A stretch of DNA of 64,000 nt from positions 19,293,019 to 19,357,018 of the forward strand of contig NC_058504.1 in assembly GCF_020382885.2 (NCBI RefSeq), in the 5' to 3' direction. The stretch is from Scatophagus argus. Taxonomy: Eukaryota; Chordata; Actinopteri; Scatophagidae. Shown here in pieces: positions 45,547 to 57,479 of the stretch. The notes below the pieces were generated by a model. The model saw only the letters and a list, made by a program, of their open reading frames with translations, was not told the origin of the DNA and searched no databases. Every line of letters starts with the position of its first letter. Position 1 is the stretch's first letter. A program made the position numbers and the translations under genes.

Positions 45547-45970
45547 AGAGTCCAAATAGCAGAGTCCCTGGTTGTGTAAGTGTTAGCATATGTACAGTCA
45601 TTTATCAAACCCATTTACTTACTGTACACCTCTACTGCTGACTCTATATATTATGCAAATACAATTTATTCTTTTAAATCAATACATCGGTATGGTCCAA
45701 GGTTCCCAATCGTCTGTACGCGAGGTTCTGCTGAAACTTAATCATATTCATACAAATAAATAAAGTAAGTAAGTAAATAAAGAAAACGACAGTAGGTGGT
45801 GGTGTTGAACATTTCTGTCTGCTCAGTCATCAGCCGGAGAGGAAGGAGGATGAGGAAGTGGTGGCTGGCTGGTGCACGACTGGACATAGATGTAGCTGCT
45901 ACACCAGCAGCTGTTAGGACAGGAAGGTTGCTAGCTGGGCAGCTAGATAATAGGAATATTTGACAATGCG

Positions 45971-48900
45971 ATGGGTAACTGCTGGGCATACTGTGTCGGG
46001 CTCTTCAGGAGAGAAACCAACAGGATCCAGAGAGGAGGCGGGTAAGGAAAACACAGCGCTAGCTCGGCGAGCTAATTGGCAGAACAGCATCCTCTGAATC
46101 AGCGTACCCTGTTATTGCTAGCCTTAGCTAAAAAATGGTTAGCCGATAATTGACCCCACAGTGTGTGTTCAGACACACTGTTTGACAGCTCTGTGCGTTA
46201 GCCTGGTAGAAATGATGTGACCGAGATATAAAGGCCAGTCAGTAAGCTGCTGGTTACGCTGTCTGTCCTGTCTCTGAGGGGTCTACCTGAAGACAACTGA
46301 CGCCAGCAGGAGTCAAGACCCCACCCCTATTGTCAACAGTGTGGACGCGGGGGTCTGATACGCTCATCAAACAAGAGCAGTCCCTTAAAAAACTGAGCTG
46401 GGGCCTTTGGTTCTTGTAGTTCAGTCTGTCCTGAATCTACACGTACTGGGTCTCAGTTGTCTGTTTGTGTTGTCACCAAATTTAAGGTTAATAATTTATG
46501 TTTTTCAGTCTGACTTCTTTCTTTGTTAACTGAAGGCTAACTGTTTCTTCTTCTCTATGTTTACATATTGGAGCTGACAGCAGTAGTTTTGTAGTGTTCG
46601 TCTGGGACTGGTAATATAGAAATGGTATCGGAAATTTGTAAACATCCACCTTGACTGCTTCCATTATCTCATGTGTTAGCAGTTGTAAAATAACTGGACT
46701 AATAACATTTCTATTTTAATACCACACATATTTTGACATAAACATGAGGATGTTTTAAATACACTTAACTGTATAATATGACCATAACAGGTTTCAGGTT
46801 GTTGTTATTGTGTTCAAGCTCTCTTAATTATTCTTGCAGGTCAAAATACTTCAGAAGCAGTACCACAGGGGAACATTATACAATAGAGGTATGAGTTTAC
46901 ATTTACTAGCATTATTATTTTATTGATGAATATTCAATGCAGTGTTATATGTCTAACTGTTAACTTTTAATTTTGCAGTTTGAAAATCTGGTAGAGAGTG
47001 ATGAGGTAAGTCTGATCATCTGTCTGATCATGTTATGATGACATGTTTATATGTAAGAGCTCTGTTTATATGTTTATATGTAAGAGAGGTGAGTTTTCTC
47101 CCAGCTTCATTATTGACCTGCTGCTCAGTCCCGTCAGAGTATTCCTCTGGTAGCGTTCAGAAGGGCGGCTCAATTACTGTGTGCACAGTAGACTGGTAGC
47201 ACAAAGTTTGCAGCAGGGAAGGTTCATTTCACAGTGCTCTGTGGTAAAACGTTGTTTATTGCATTACAGGCTGAGAGTCCGCAGCCCTGCCCGAGGTAAG
47301 AGATCTGCTGTGGATCACAAAGAAAGCCACAATAACAATAAAAGACAATCATGAGGACATTTACTAAAATCTAAAAGAAAATCTGAAACCAGAGATTTTA
47401 ACAAGTTTGTTTTGATCTTTATTCAGGCCCATCAGTGAAGACGAGATCAAGCACCTCAAAGCACAACGCTACACTGCCATCTCAGACGAGCAGATGCTGA
47501 TCGACCAGCAGCTACAAGTGGAGGTGAGGCACACTTTATAAAAGAGCATCTTTACAGGGATCTGCTCTTGTTAGGTTAACAGACACTGTTGTTTCATTTT
47601 ATGTTTTAGACTTATTTTTGCTTATTTTTAATTTGCTACATAGTTTTTCTGTTTTGTAATTTTCTGTTCTGTGTTTTTGTTGTTTGTTTCATTTTGTTAT
47701 TTCTGCTTCAGTTAGAGGCACAAGAGGAGAAGTTAAGGCTAGAAGAGGAGGCTAGAAATGCCGCCCAGCGTGAGGCCGCCAGGTTGGCACGTGAACGCAA
47801 AATGAAGGAGGTGAGGCGGCACTGAACGCTCCCTTCTGCCAGTTTGAATTATGGCTTGGCTAAAAAAATCTTCTCCTCTAACCTGCTGGCCGTTTGCAGA
47901 TACTTCTAAGCATTTCAAGTCCTCAGCTTTTTGTGTCTTAAAGAGACAACAGTGTTTTGTTTGTTTATTTGTTTTTTTTGCTTCCTGTCTAGTATTTGTC
48001 CTCATTAACCTATACTTGTTATCCAGTCAGAGAAATTGGTGTCTCTTTTAGCGCTTTATTTACCTTACAAGCTGTCATTAGCGTTGTTAGCATTCTTAAT
48101 CATCTTGTATACACATCATAGCTGCAGTGGAACAATTCCAGTTATGAAGATTTCACTCGCCGGCAAAGGTATAGCATTTATTTCAGTTAAGTACATGACG
48201 ATGGAATAATATCCAGCTGATAATCCAACAGACTTAAAACCGAAAATGAACTTTATTTAAAAGTACCAGCAGTGAAATGAGGAAAAGACGCGGCCCATTC
48301 TGCCTCATGGAATGGTCTGCTGCAGAAAAATGGCTTTTCATTTTATCTCATTTTTATGGTGAACGTGGGACTATTTAAAAATAAAACAACAAAAAATCAG
48401 CAGGACTGAGATTTTATTGCTTTTCATTCGACATCCCACTGCCTCTCGGGTGTTTCTTTGTTTTGTTAAAATTATTTGTTCACGTGTTTCTTTGAAAATG
48501 CTTAAACTGTTAAGTGTTTTTACAGTAATATAGCCTGTGTTTTAATCATGGGAAGATATTGGTTGACTTGATCAGTGGTTTTATTGTTCGCAGTTGTCTG
48601 CCCAGAGGAAACGAGGCAAAGCAGATGGCTCGGGTGGTGAAACTCTGCAAAGAAAGTGAGTGAATTTAATTCATTAGACAACAGTTGTGTAGTTGAGAAC
48701 CATGGAGTCATGAGAGACCATTAAAATAATAAATCTGTAAAAGAGTGAGAAAATAAATGAGGAAATATAATGAGGAATAATTAAAAAGAATAAACCAGCG
48801 CAAACAAAATGTGAAAATATATATTGTTTTCAGTATTCCCTATTGCTTTGCCTTCTGCCAGAAAGCCCTGAAGGCTGCCTTCTCCCAGTACCGAGTCACC

Positions 48901-50583
48901 TAGTTAGGTAAAGTAATAGTGAATTTAAAGGGATCTTACTGATTTCTAAAGCTCTCAACAGAAACATTGATTGACTCATGTGAGCTCACAGTTTGCTCTA
49001 GCAGTCAGGCACCGTGTAGGCAGCAAAACTGATATTATAGCACTACAAGGTGTTCAATCTCACAATTCATTGATTAACTAATTCTCACTGCCACAGTCAC
49101 ACAAAGCTGAGCACAGTATCAGCCAAATGCAAAGTACAAGCATCACAGTTCTGTTATTGTTTTGTTGATTGTTATCATGGTCATTTCCAGACAAACCACT
49201 GGGGAGGATTTTGACGTCTACCTCCAGAATGTCAAAGCCCAGTCGGAGGCTTTCAGGAGCAGCAGTAAGTCAATCATCCGGCTTGAATAATACACAGGGA
49301 TACCTACTGGTGTGTATCACTTCAACGTTTACTGCTCTCTGTGGTAATAATTGCCTCCTTGTTTCCAGGGCTGCCCTCTGACACAAATGTGGTGACTCCC
49401 AATACAGAGTGCAGCTTAGACTTCACCACCAAGACCCGCTCCACCAACGATGACGGGACGTCACTGGACCTAGAGTGGGAAGACGAGGAGGGTGAGAGTT
49501 AAATCTGTCCCCAACTTGGAAAGCTGTCTCTTGCCGAACAGTTGGCTGTACAACTTCTCACAAATCACTGGTTCCTCAAAAAACAAACTTCCATCGTACC
49601 GGGGGCCTCCAAACTAAGCCCCTGGTTATTTCTCGACAGACTGATGCTGTTTTGTATTCGAGCAGGCCATTTGTACACAGTGCATACAGTACATGCATCA
49701 CATGCATCAACCTCACTCAGAAGACCTCTCCAAATGTATAAATAACAGCTGTGAAACAAGTCAGTGTCTGAGGGCTCTTGGTTGGAACTGAGTAGAAACT
49801 CATTCCTAATTGTGCTGAATTAAATCCAGCGAAAGATTCTGTTGATATGTTGAGTTTGTTGTTTGTGTACTCACACTGATCCTAAATTTCCACCTAATGT
49901 GTCAGTTAAATATAATAACGTATATATAAAAGTAGAAAGCAGCAAATATTTTAAATTGTTTTTTTTTTCTAGCAAGATACACTTAATAATATACCTAGTT
50001 AATTTTAATATAATTAAAGTCTGTGTTACTATGCGTTGTTCAGAGGCAGGGCACTGTGGGATTGGGGGTCCCTCAGCTATTCAGCTCTGATCATTTAAAA
50101 AAAATTTTAAAAGATCTTCATGTATACATGTGTAACATCTAAGCTAGGTTCAGTAAAAGACATAAAAATTAAATGCACACATCAAGTTTTTAACGTCATT
50201 TAGAAAGTCTTAAGTAGAAACAGGTTACATGGATTACTGCCTGCCTGCACCAGTTTTTGTCTTCAGATGACTTCCGCTGTCAGAATGAAAACTTGTGTCC
50301 TTGCGTTGTAGGAATCAATCGTGCACTTCCAGCCTGGGAGAGGTCTCGGACAGAGGAGGACATCCTGCGTGCAGCCCTGAGGCCCGGCAGCAAGCTGATG
50401 AACAGCGGCCCGACCTCGGCCTCCGAGGACTCGAACGCACTGGAGTGGGAGAATGATTTTGTGAGTACTCATCCAGAGGACAGTGCAGACACTGAATTTG
50501 AAGGGTTTGTCAATCCTGTCCTAGACACCCCCTCTGAGGATGCCTCAGACTACGGCCTCAGGTTGGACAGCCAGGACAGATAG
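45971..50583 (+). CDS. ap1ar: AP-1 complex-associated regulatory protein (gadkin)
   Basis: Peripheral membrane adaptor on trans-Golgi/endosomal vesicles; human AP1AR links AP-1 to kinesin and restrains ARP2/3. Coding exons: 45971-46041, 46840-46888, 46979-47005, 47270-47295, 47427-47523, 47712-47810, 48594-48655, 49191-49264, 49369-49491, 50312-50583. They total 300 codons (299 aa; human 302). The N-terminus MGNCWAYCVGLFRRE matches the lipid-anchored gadkin start. YTIEFENLVESDE is almost identical to human. A charged helix follows (EEKLRLEEEARNAAQREAAR). Next come RSSRLPSDTNVVTPNTE and two tryptophan-acidic motifs, LEWEDEEG and LEWENDF, plausible kinesin-light-chain or AP-1 ear ligands. GFVNPVLD is near the C-terminus. 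Phases all agree. The gene starts about 0.6 kb after the cfap100 stop, on the same strand. Confidence 0.95.
48122..48168 (+). other. Possible alternative exon in ap1ar intron 6
   Basis: A 47-nt open segment between an acceptor (acacatcatag) and a donor (CAAAG|gtatag). Read in phase it gives LQWNNSSYEDFTRRQ. Inclusion shifts the next exon out of frame. It may be a regulated poison exon or chance. Confidence 0.2.
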
Positions 50584-51745
50584 TGTCCAGCACCAAAGGA
50601 GACGTTTGTTGTGTCCTTCTCATGTCAAAGCTCACCAGCTTTTTGCCTCATGAACCAGAATTGTACTCACTCTTCATATTCTGTAATATGAGACTCTGAT
50701 GCTGTGGGAAATGTGTTCTGTATCACTACACTATACTGCAGTGTAGTGACATTTTCATCAAATAGTCATTTTTCAGTGCCTTCATTTGCCAGAATGGCCA
50801 TTTTAAGCATTTTAGCTTAAACTGATAAGTTTCTCTCAATTTCCATTCGACAAGTTGTTCAAAAGGAGCTTTTTTTCAATGCACAGTGCCCAGTTATCAA
50901 ACAGAAGCCGCAAAGCTACTCTGAAGATAGACTTGGGTATTGTAAAAGAAAATGGCTGCTTTAGGAGCTGTGTAATTATTCTCACTGATGGAAATGGACA
51001 TAATTCACTGGCTGTGGGGATGGGGAGAAACTTGTACTTTTGAAATCCCAGTGGGGAAATTTGTCCTCCGCGTTCGATCTTATCCAACTGTTTAGCAGCA
51101 GACGACAGCCACACTGCAATGTCCGGGGACCGCATGCACTTCTGAGGCCAGAGCCTTGATCAGTGGCCATACCGAGAGCGTTCCTGTATGTGTTCTCTGA
51201 CACAAGCACAGGAGATGCATCCAGACTACAGAAAAAATCCCTACTCGACCGTCCCTCATTAGTCTTAGCTCTGCCCTTCAGTTTTATAAAGTTAGTGCAT
51301 GAACCGAGTTCCACGTAAAGGTTGTGATGAAAACATTTAAAACATTAGAGTGATTTGATGACTCAGTATAATAATACAGCCACTGATTCCATATTTGATC
51401 CGGGGTGGGGACAGGATATCATCTAGTCTACAATAAGCGTCTTTACTACTGGGATGCACACATGCCACTCGTTTCGTGATGCTGCATGTACTGTGACAAG
51501 AAAGCTGTGGTCTTTGTTTGGTTTTTTTGTTTTTTGTTTCTTTTGCAAAAGGAAGACCTAATATGATGCAGACTAATATTACAAATATGGGACTGCATGT
51601 AACTGTAAACTTTTCTCATATTTTAATATCTCAACAAATGGGATACCTAAGATGACATTCATTTAAGCCCATTTAAGCCCTCAAAACAGCTTTCAGACCT
51701 GATTACGTGTGTCCACCTCTCTGAGCTTGTGTTCAGAAAAACAAA

Positions 51746-51751
51746 AATAAA
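51746..51751 (+). other. Candidate ap1ar polyadenylation signal
   Basis: AATAAA about 1.16 kb after the ap1ar stop codon. Later AATAAA hexamers exist, so the true end is uncertain. Confidence 0.35.
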
Positions 51752-54084
51752 GAAGCCCACGCATGAAACTACTTCCCTCGTCCTTTTGCAATAATATGTT
51801 GCTGAATATTATGTCTATCTCCACCAGCGAACATCTGAAAATAAGAGACCTTTTATAAAACAACATAATCAAGCACATCCAATGACTGCTCCTCACAGGT
51901 CCTTATTCTAAACTGACCTTACTATCATAGGTTGCCAACTTCTAAATGTCTTGTCATTTTCTCCCTGTTGGTTCTCTGGTTCTTTGAAAGCACGAGTGTG
52001 TCGTTTATACCTGGATGTGGCGCCATGCAGCCTTGCTTCCCACTTTGCCCAGACGCCACTCACTCAAAAAGATTTTTCCCATAGACCAAGATTTTATAAA
52101 AGAGATGTCTGTAAAACTGTTGACCATCCACCTCAAAGTGCAAACACATGGCAATTATGACTTTGTATATTATGAATTTTTGGTTCAGGTTGAGGTGTTA
52201 TATTTAGAAAAGTTTAAAACTTTAAGTTTCACAGGACTGCGTACCCAGGAAGCAGAACAGGAAAACTAAAACTTTGTGCCCGCAAGCTAGACAACATTTT
52301 TGGCGTATGTGCCAGGCTTGCAGTTCTCATTGGAGTGAACAGGTGCCATCTTTGTGTGTGGGATCTGGTTCTGTTTATGCATCTCGAATTTAAAGTACTG
52401 GAACTACATGGAAATAGAAGCTGCAGTCAGCAATAATTTATTGGCACTAATTCTGGCTGTTGTTCCACATCTAAGTGCATGTTATACGTGCAGTTAGAGT
52501 AAAGCAAAATTATTAAGATGTTGATCTAAATAAACGAAAAAAACACTTAAAAATGCAGGGCAGTGATTATAGATTATATATAGATATATAGTTGGACAAC
52601 AGGGGGAAACAGTCTTCAGTAAATCAAAAATCGTTTCATTCAGCAGCTTCAGAAAAGCCATTGCTGATTTCTGATTGGTTGCAGGCGTTTAGTGTTTGGC
52701 ATAAATTCAGGAGACAAATCGTTGTGAAATGTAACAACATCCCGTATGAAATTCAAACTTATTATTGTGGACTAAAAACATTCAGAAATTAGAATTTGAC
52801 TGTTGATCACTGCTGATATTGAAAGCAATATTTTTGGGGGGTGTTAAATTTTGTCATGCTCTTGTAATTTACCCAGTGATGCTGTACACATTATTATGTT
52901 TATGTATTTTTATATCCATCACACGCAGTGGAAATAATAGTGTTTCACATTTGTTACTGAATCTGTCTGAATCAAAACTAGCTGATTGCACTCCAGTGTG
53001 TGGACTTTAATTTGGTGTTAATGGCTGGAATAGAAGAAGACATTCACTGAAATGATTCACTTGTGTGAACTGATCTGAAAACTGTGCACTAGTGTAGAGG
53101 TGTGTAGATGAGAGACGGGTTGATTTCTGTAATTTATTGTTTTGACCACATTTGAAGATAATGTTTTGCTGTGATTACACGATTTCTGATTAATCGCCGT
53201 AACTTTCTGTAAACAAAATTAAACAAAAAAAAACATAACTGTAACTTAACATTCCTTGTCACACCTGAGAGGCTAAGGAAAAAAAAAAAGAATAAAATGC
53301 AGAAAAAATGTAATGGACATCACATGCACACTCACTGTAATGACCAGGTGCACATGGAGAGTCACATCCTGCTGGATCATAGATTTTGAAGTATCCTTAA
53401 TCATCATCATCTTAATCAGTCTTGTGAGCTGTTGCCGGAAGTAACATGCTCATGTGAATTTTGTCACTTTTCAAGGCAATATTTCACACTGACAGCATGT
53501 TTGAGTTTTTAAAGTGCAAATGCCTGAAGTACAAAACTCAAGGGGGGCAAGTTAAAGTAACTGTTGACTATAGAGAACCACAGGCAGCACCAAAACCAAG
53601 TCAAAGGTCACGTACCTCTCGTAGATCTTTTGATGTTATCCAAAGGTAAAGGTACTTATATGAATGTTATTTAACACAAAAGATGGGGTGAGCTCTAATT
53701 TTTACACCACACTGAGTGTCTTTGACAGCTCACTTGGTTGAATGTGGCTCTATTGTTTTTCTGTGCTTTGAGTTCATTTTTAGGAACACTGTTGATCACA
53801 TTGTAAGCTCATCCACCAAAGCCTGCTTGCACTGTACAGTCAATCATTTTTCTAAAAGTTGGTACTAGTGTCTTATTCATGATGTTTGCTCATGATATCC
53901 AAAATGATATGACACAGGCAGTTAACCTCCTCGGTTTACGTTGAATGTATTTATCTCCTCAAAGGCATGCCATGCAACACAATTTTAGGTTTGAGGAAAA
54001 GGTGTTTTATTCATTTTGTTCAAATAAATTACAGCAGTGCAGCAACATACAACCAGCAGCAGGCAGCATTAAAGCCACCCTTCG

Positions 54085-54170
54085 TTATAAGATAAGATAA
54101 GATAAGATGAACTTTATTGATCCCGCAGTGGGGAAATTCACTTGTTGTGGCAGCTCACAAGAACACAAGA
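54085..54170 (+). repeat. Retroelement-type tail with (GATAA)n
   Basis: A tandem gataa run leads into gatgaactttattgatccc and gtggggaaattcac. As I recall, this phrase marks ends of fish retroposon copies. It parallels the fragment at 30829. Confidence 0.5.
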
Positions 54171-56440
54171 AGAGTGCAAAAAGTGTGCATAAACAGTTAC
54201 AAAAAAATATAGAGGTGAAATAAATTAACAATTTACAAGGTAAGTAAAAATAGTACACTATAAAGCTATATACAAGTCCTCATAAGGGAAGAAAGAGGAC
54301 TAGACCATAGTTATCAAGTTGTTACAGTCGTAGTGGAGCTCTCTGCTGGTCTTCCACAATCCTCCTCCATCTCATTCTGTTTTGAAAGATTTTTTTTGTG
54401 TGTAGTTGCTTCAAGAAGTAAAAAAAAAAAATGGGCTGATGATAATCTGAAATAAATTTCACAAAACCAAAATCCTTTGCTGTCCACTTTTCTGGTCTGT
54501 GTTTGAAGTACAACAGTGATTCAACTTCCTGCCAGTGCATGAAAGTGTTACTCATCAGCTCTTCTGAACACTCTCTGCCTGTTAGAGCTCTGCTGTGAAA
54601 CATCCTCTGTAAGCAGGAAGTGATGCCTTCCACATTTCTGGTTTTTAAGTCAGTAGAATAACACATGTGTAGTTAACAGGCTGTGTTGGACATGAGCAAG
54701 CAAAGTTTTACACATAAAACTACATTAAAGCGAGCAAATTGAACTACTTGATCATGTACCAGTTTGATCACCAGTCAATCAAACCAGGTAAACTCTGGGA
54801 TGTGCATCAAACTGGTGATGGTTTACCAAGGAAAATTAAAAGGTTTAACAAAGTCCCAGAGATGTTAAATCTGTAATAAAAGTGGTTGTCATTTTTATAT
54901 TTTTCAGCTTGGAAGAACAAAGAAATGTGATGATTAAAGTTGTTATATTACGTTTTGTTTAATACACTGGATAACCATACAGTAAGCCACGTCCTTCATC
55001 ATGAGGTAACGATGTCCAGTCAACACAGCCGTGTTATGTAGTTTATTACTCTGCAAACGTGGTGTTTTTAAAACAGTTGCTATAAGGTTTTTTGTTAAGG
55101 ACAAAAATGTACCCACTGTAGTCACTCATCTGTCCCCTGATGGTGAAAGGGAGTTTGCTATAAAAATATACTAAACAGTGCACATGTACAACATGAACTC
55201 GATAAGACATTTTTTTTCCCATATTTTGCACCAGTAGTGACTGAAGTTCTTTACAGGATGATATGTGCTTCATTTGCTGCTTGGACCTCTGTAAATAAAA
55301 GTTGTCTTTGCCTATTTACATTGTATTTGCATATTTTTACATAACCAGAGATAAGGTAGCGAAAAGAGTAATTTTCATACATAAATGAGTAAAATATTCG
55401 AACACTTGAGGGTTCTTGGCATTAGGAGACGTGAGTACATAAGAGAGCAATTTCCAGTAATGCCTTACTGTCGCTGTTCAGTGTGAATATTTAATTAGAT
55501 CATTGTAAACTGCATTGCGGCATCACTGGCTTCAGGGTTGTCACAAGCATCCGTTTTGTTGTTATAAAAATAGCATCTAATCAATTCCACTGGTTATATT
55601 TGAACTCAGAGGCTGGTGTCTGATGGAAATGGGTATGCCAAGACGTTCTGGAGATTTAAAAGAAAATGGAGCACAGCTTTGTCGACTTAAAGGCTGAGAT
55701 GGAAACTTTTCAAGTCCCTCATACCTCGACCAAACGTTGACATGGTGTCACTGATGCTGAGGTGAATAAATATCTGGTTCTTGTGCCAAAGGTTTCATCT
55801 TTTTGAGACAACATTTTAATGATTTTTTAGAACAGGATGTAATGCTTCCCATAGCACGTAGCCGTGTGAGCTTTGCTTGATTGAAATGAATCCAGCTTCA
55901 AAATTAATCTGTACATAAAATCATCGTGTAGTTTTTGCAGTAATCATTTATATAAATATGAACAAGCAACATACAAAATGTCAGTTGGGTCAAAATTCCT
56001 GCTGAGAAGGCTAGTACACAGGCCTGAAAAGCAGGGAAAGTTGTGAGAATAAAACTTAAACATCTTGAAAAGTTTGTGTAATGCATGAGTACATGATGAT
56101 GCTGACAGTGTTGCGGTAAACATGAGTACATGTGTGTAAGGTTTCATGAGTACAGTACTTAACATCTCACAAACTATATTTCTTGTAGAATAATTTCAGT
56201 AAGTGGAGCAATAGATGATGAAAGTATATTAAATCTGATCAACCACGTGTTTACTGATCTTCTTGAGTCAGGAAACACATTACTATGCTAAAAGCTTTGT
56301 AATATATAAATGGGGGTATGGTTTAGCCACTTTATCGCTAATGTTACATCTCTGCTTGCATGGAATGGGAAATGCAAACACTTCAGGGAAGGAATCGAGA
56401 AGGGGGGGTCTTAATTAGATGTTTCAGGAAATTGGGACTT

Positions 56441-56490
56441 TGAACAGCCCAAAGCTATGTGCAAATATGAACAGCCCAAAGCTATGTGCA
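56441..56490 (+). repeat. 27-bp tandem repeat, about 1.9 copies
   Basis: The unit tgaacagcccaaagctatgt-gcaaata occupies 56441-56467 and repeats without mismatch for 23 bases at 56468-56490. It is a simple local duplication. Confidence 0.95.
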
Positions 56491-56492
56491 GG

Positions 56493-56506
56493 TTGCCCTC
56501 TAGTGG
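56493..56506 (-). promoter_or_regulatory. CTCF-like motif (one mismatch)
   Basis: The reverse complement CCACTAGAGGGCAA departs from the CTCF core only at the last position. It lies directly after the 27-bp tandem repeat, upstream of smad5. Confidence 0.3.
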
Positions 56507-57089
56507 TTGAACATGAACGCTGCACTTCACTTGAAATTTGAAGATTGAAGGAAGAAAACTCCCAACATTATTCTCTCGGAGAGAAGCGGTTCGTGTACGG
56601 AAATGGGTGTGAAATAGTAATTATTAGTTCGTTTAATTAAAGTTAAACGAATTAACAGCGCGGGGACGGCTGAATCTTCGAACAAGTGACTACAAAGGAC
56701 AACAATACACAACAGACCGCAGCACTCCAGACTGAGTGGAGCCAACAACTTGTGAGACGTTCCAGAGCCGCAGCACGACCACCGTAAGAATTCCTACTTA
56801 ATACACTAAAGCATCAAAAACGTATGTAGTGGTGTTTGTTTTGTTACAGGTCCACATGGTGATGTTATATTTTACTTGTACAATAATCCTGCTATAACTA
56901 TCAATGGTAGAAAAAGTTAATTGACTTGGAACATTTTCTCTGCGCAAGGAAAGCGAATGGATGTTTTTGAAAAACGACAGACGATGAATGTATTGCTGTG
57001 AGAATAGTCTGTAAAACAGTTGTTATAGCTCATATTATGGTTGCATGTTTTAAGCAATAAGTATCCATATTCTCCTTAGCAAAGCGAGC

Positions 57090-57478
57090 ACTAGTTTGTC
57101 AGAAAAGCGGAGCGATATGCACTCCGCCTCTCTCCCGTCTACTTGTGTCCAGGAGCTGGAGGACATGGCACGGGGAGACGGAGGGAAGAAGCGGTGGAAA
57201 ACGAGAGAATGTCTTTAAGAAAGTAGGAAGTACCGCCTAAACGTTTCAAGAAAACTCTTGACCGTGACATGCGCGCATTTTTAGAAGGTATGTGACTATG
57301 GGGCCATTCAACTGTTTCATCTAAAGCCTAGAAGTGAACTCCTGTGAGCTACATCAGCAGGGTACGCAGGGCAGAGGCTCGCCACTTTCTCTGGGAGAGC
57401 TGGGCTAACAGCTAGCATAGCTTAGCCTCAGTTGTGAGAAGTTCAAAAAGTTTGTGGAATGGAGGAAGAGGAGGAAAG
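57090..57478 (+). promoter_or_regulatory. Probable smad5 promoter and untranslated first exon(s)
   Basis: GC and CpG content rise here relative to the flanks (ctccgcctctctcccgtctac, gacatgcgcgc). Two plausible splice donors follow: TTAGAAG|gtatgt ending at 57287 and GGAAAG|gtgaag ending at 57478. R-SMAD genes usually start with untranslated exons several kb before the MH1 exon, which fits. No transcript evidence is available. Confidence 0.4.
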
Positions 57479-57479
57479 G

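Larger units (their letters stand above)
50584..57050. other. ap1ar 3' region and spacer to smad5
   Basis: The first 1-2.7 kb probably includes the ap1ar 3' untranslated region; an AATAAA lies at 51746-51751 and another near 53291. After that no exon series is seen. It holds a retroelement-type tail at 54085, a short tandem repeat at 56441 and a CTCF-like motif at 56493. Confidence 0.55.
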
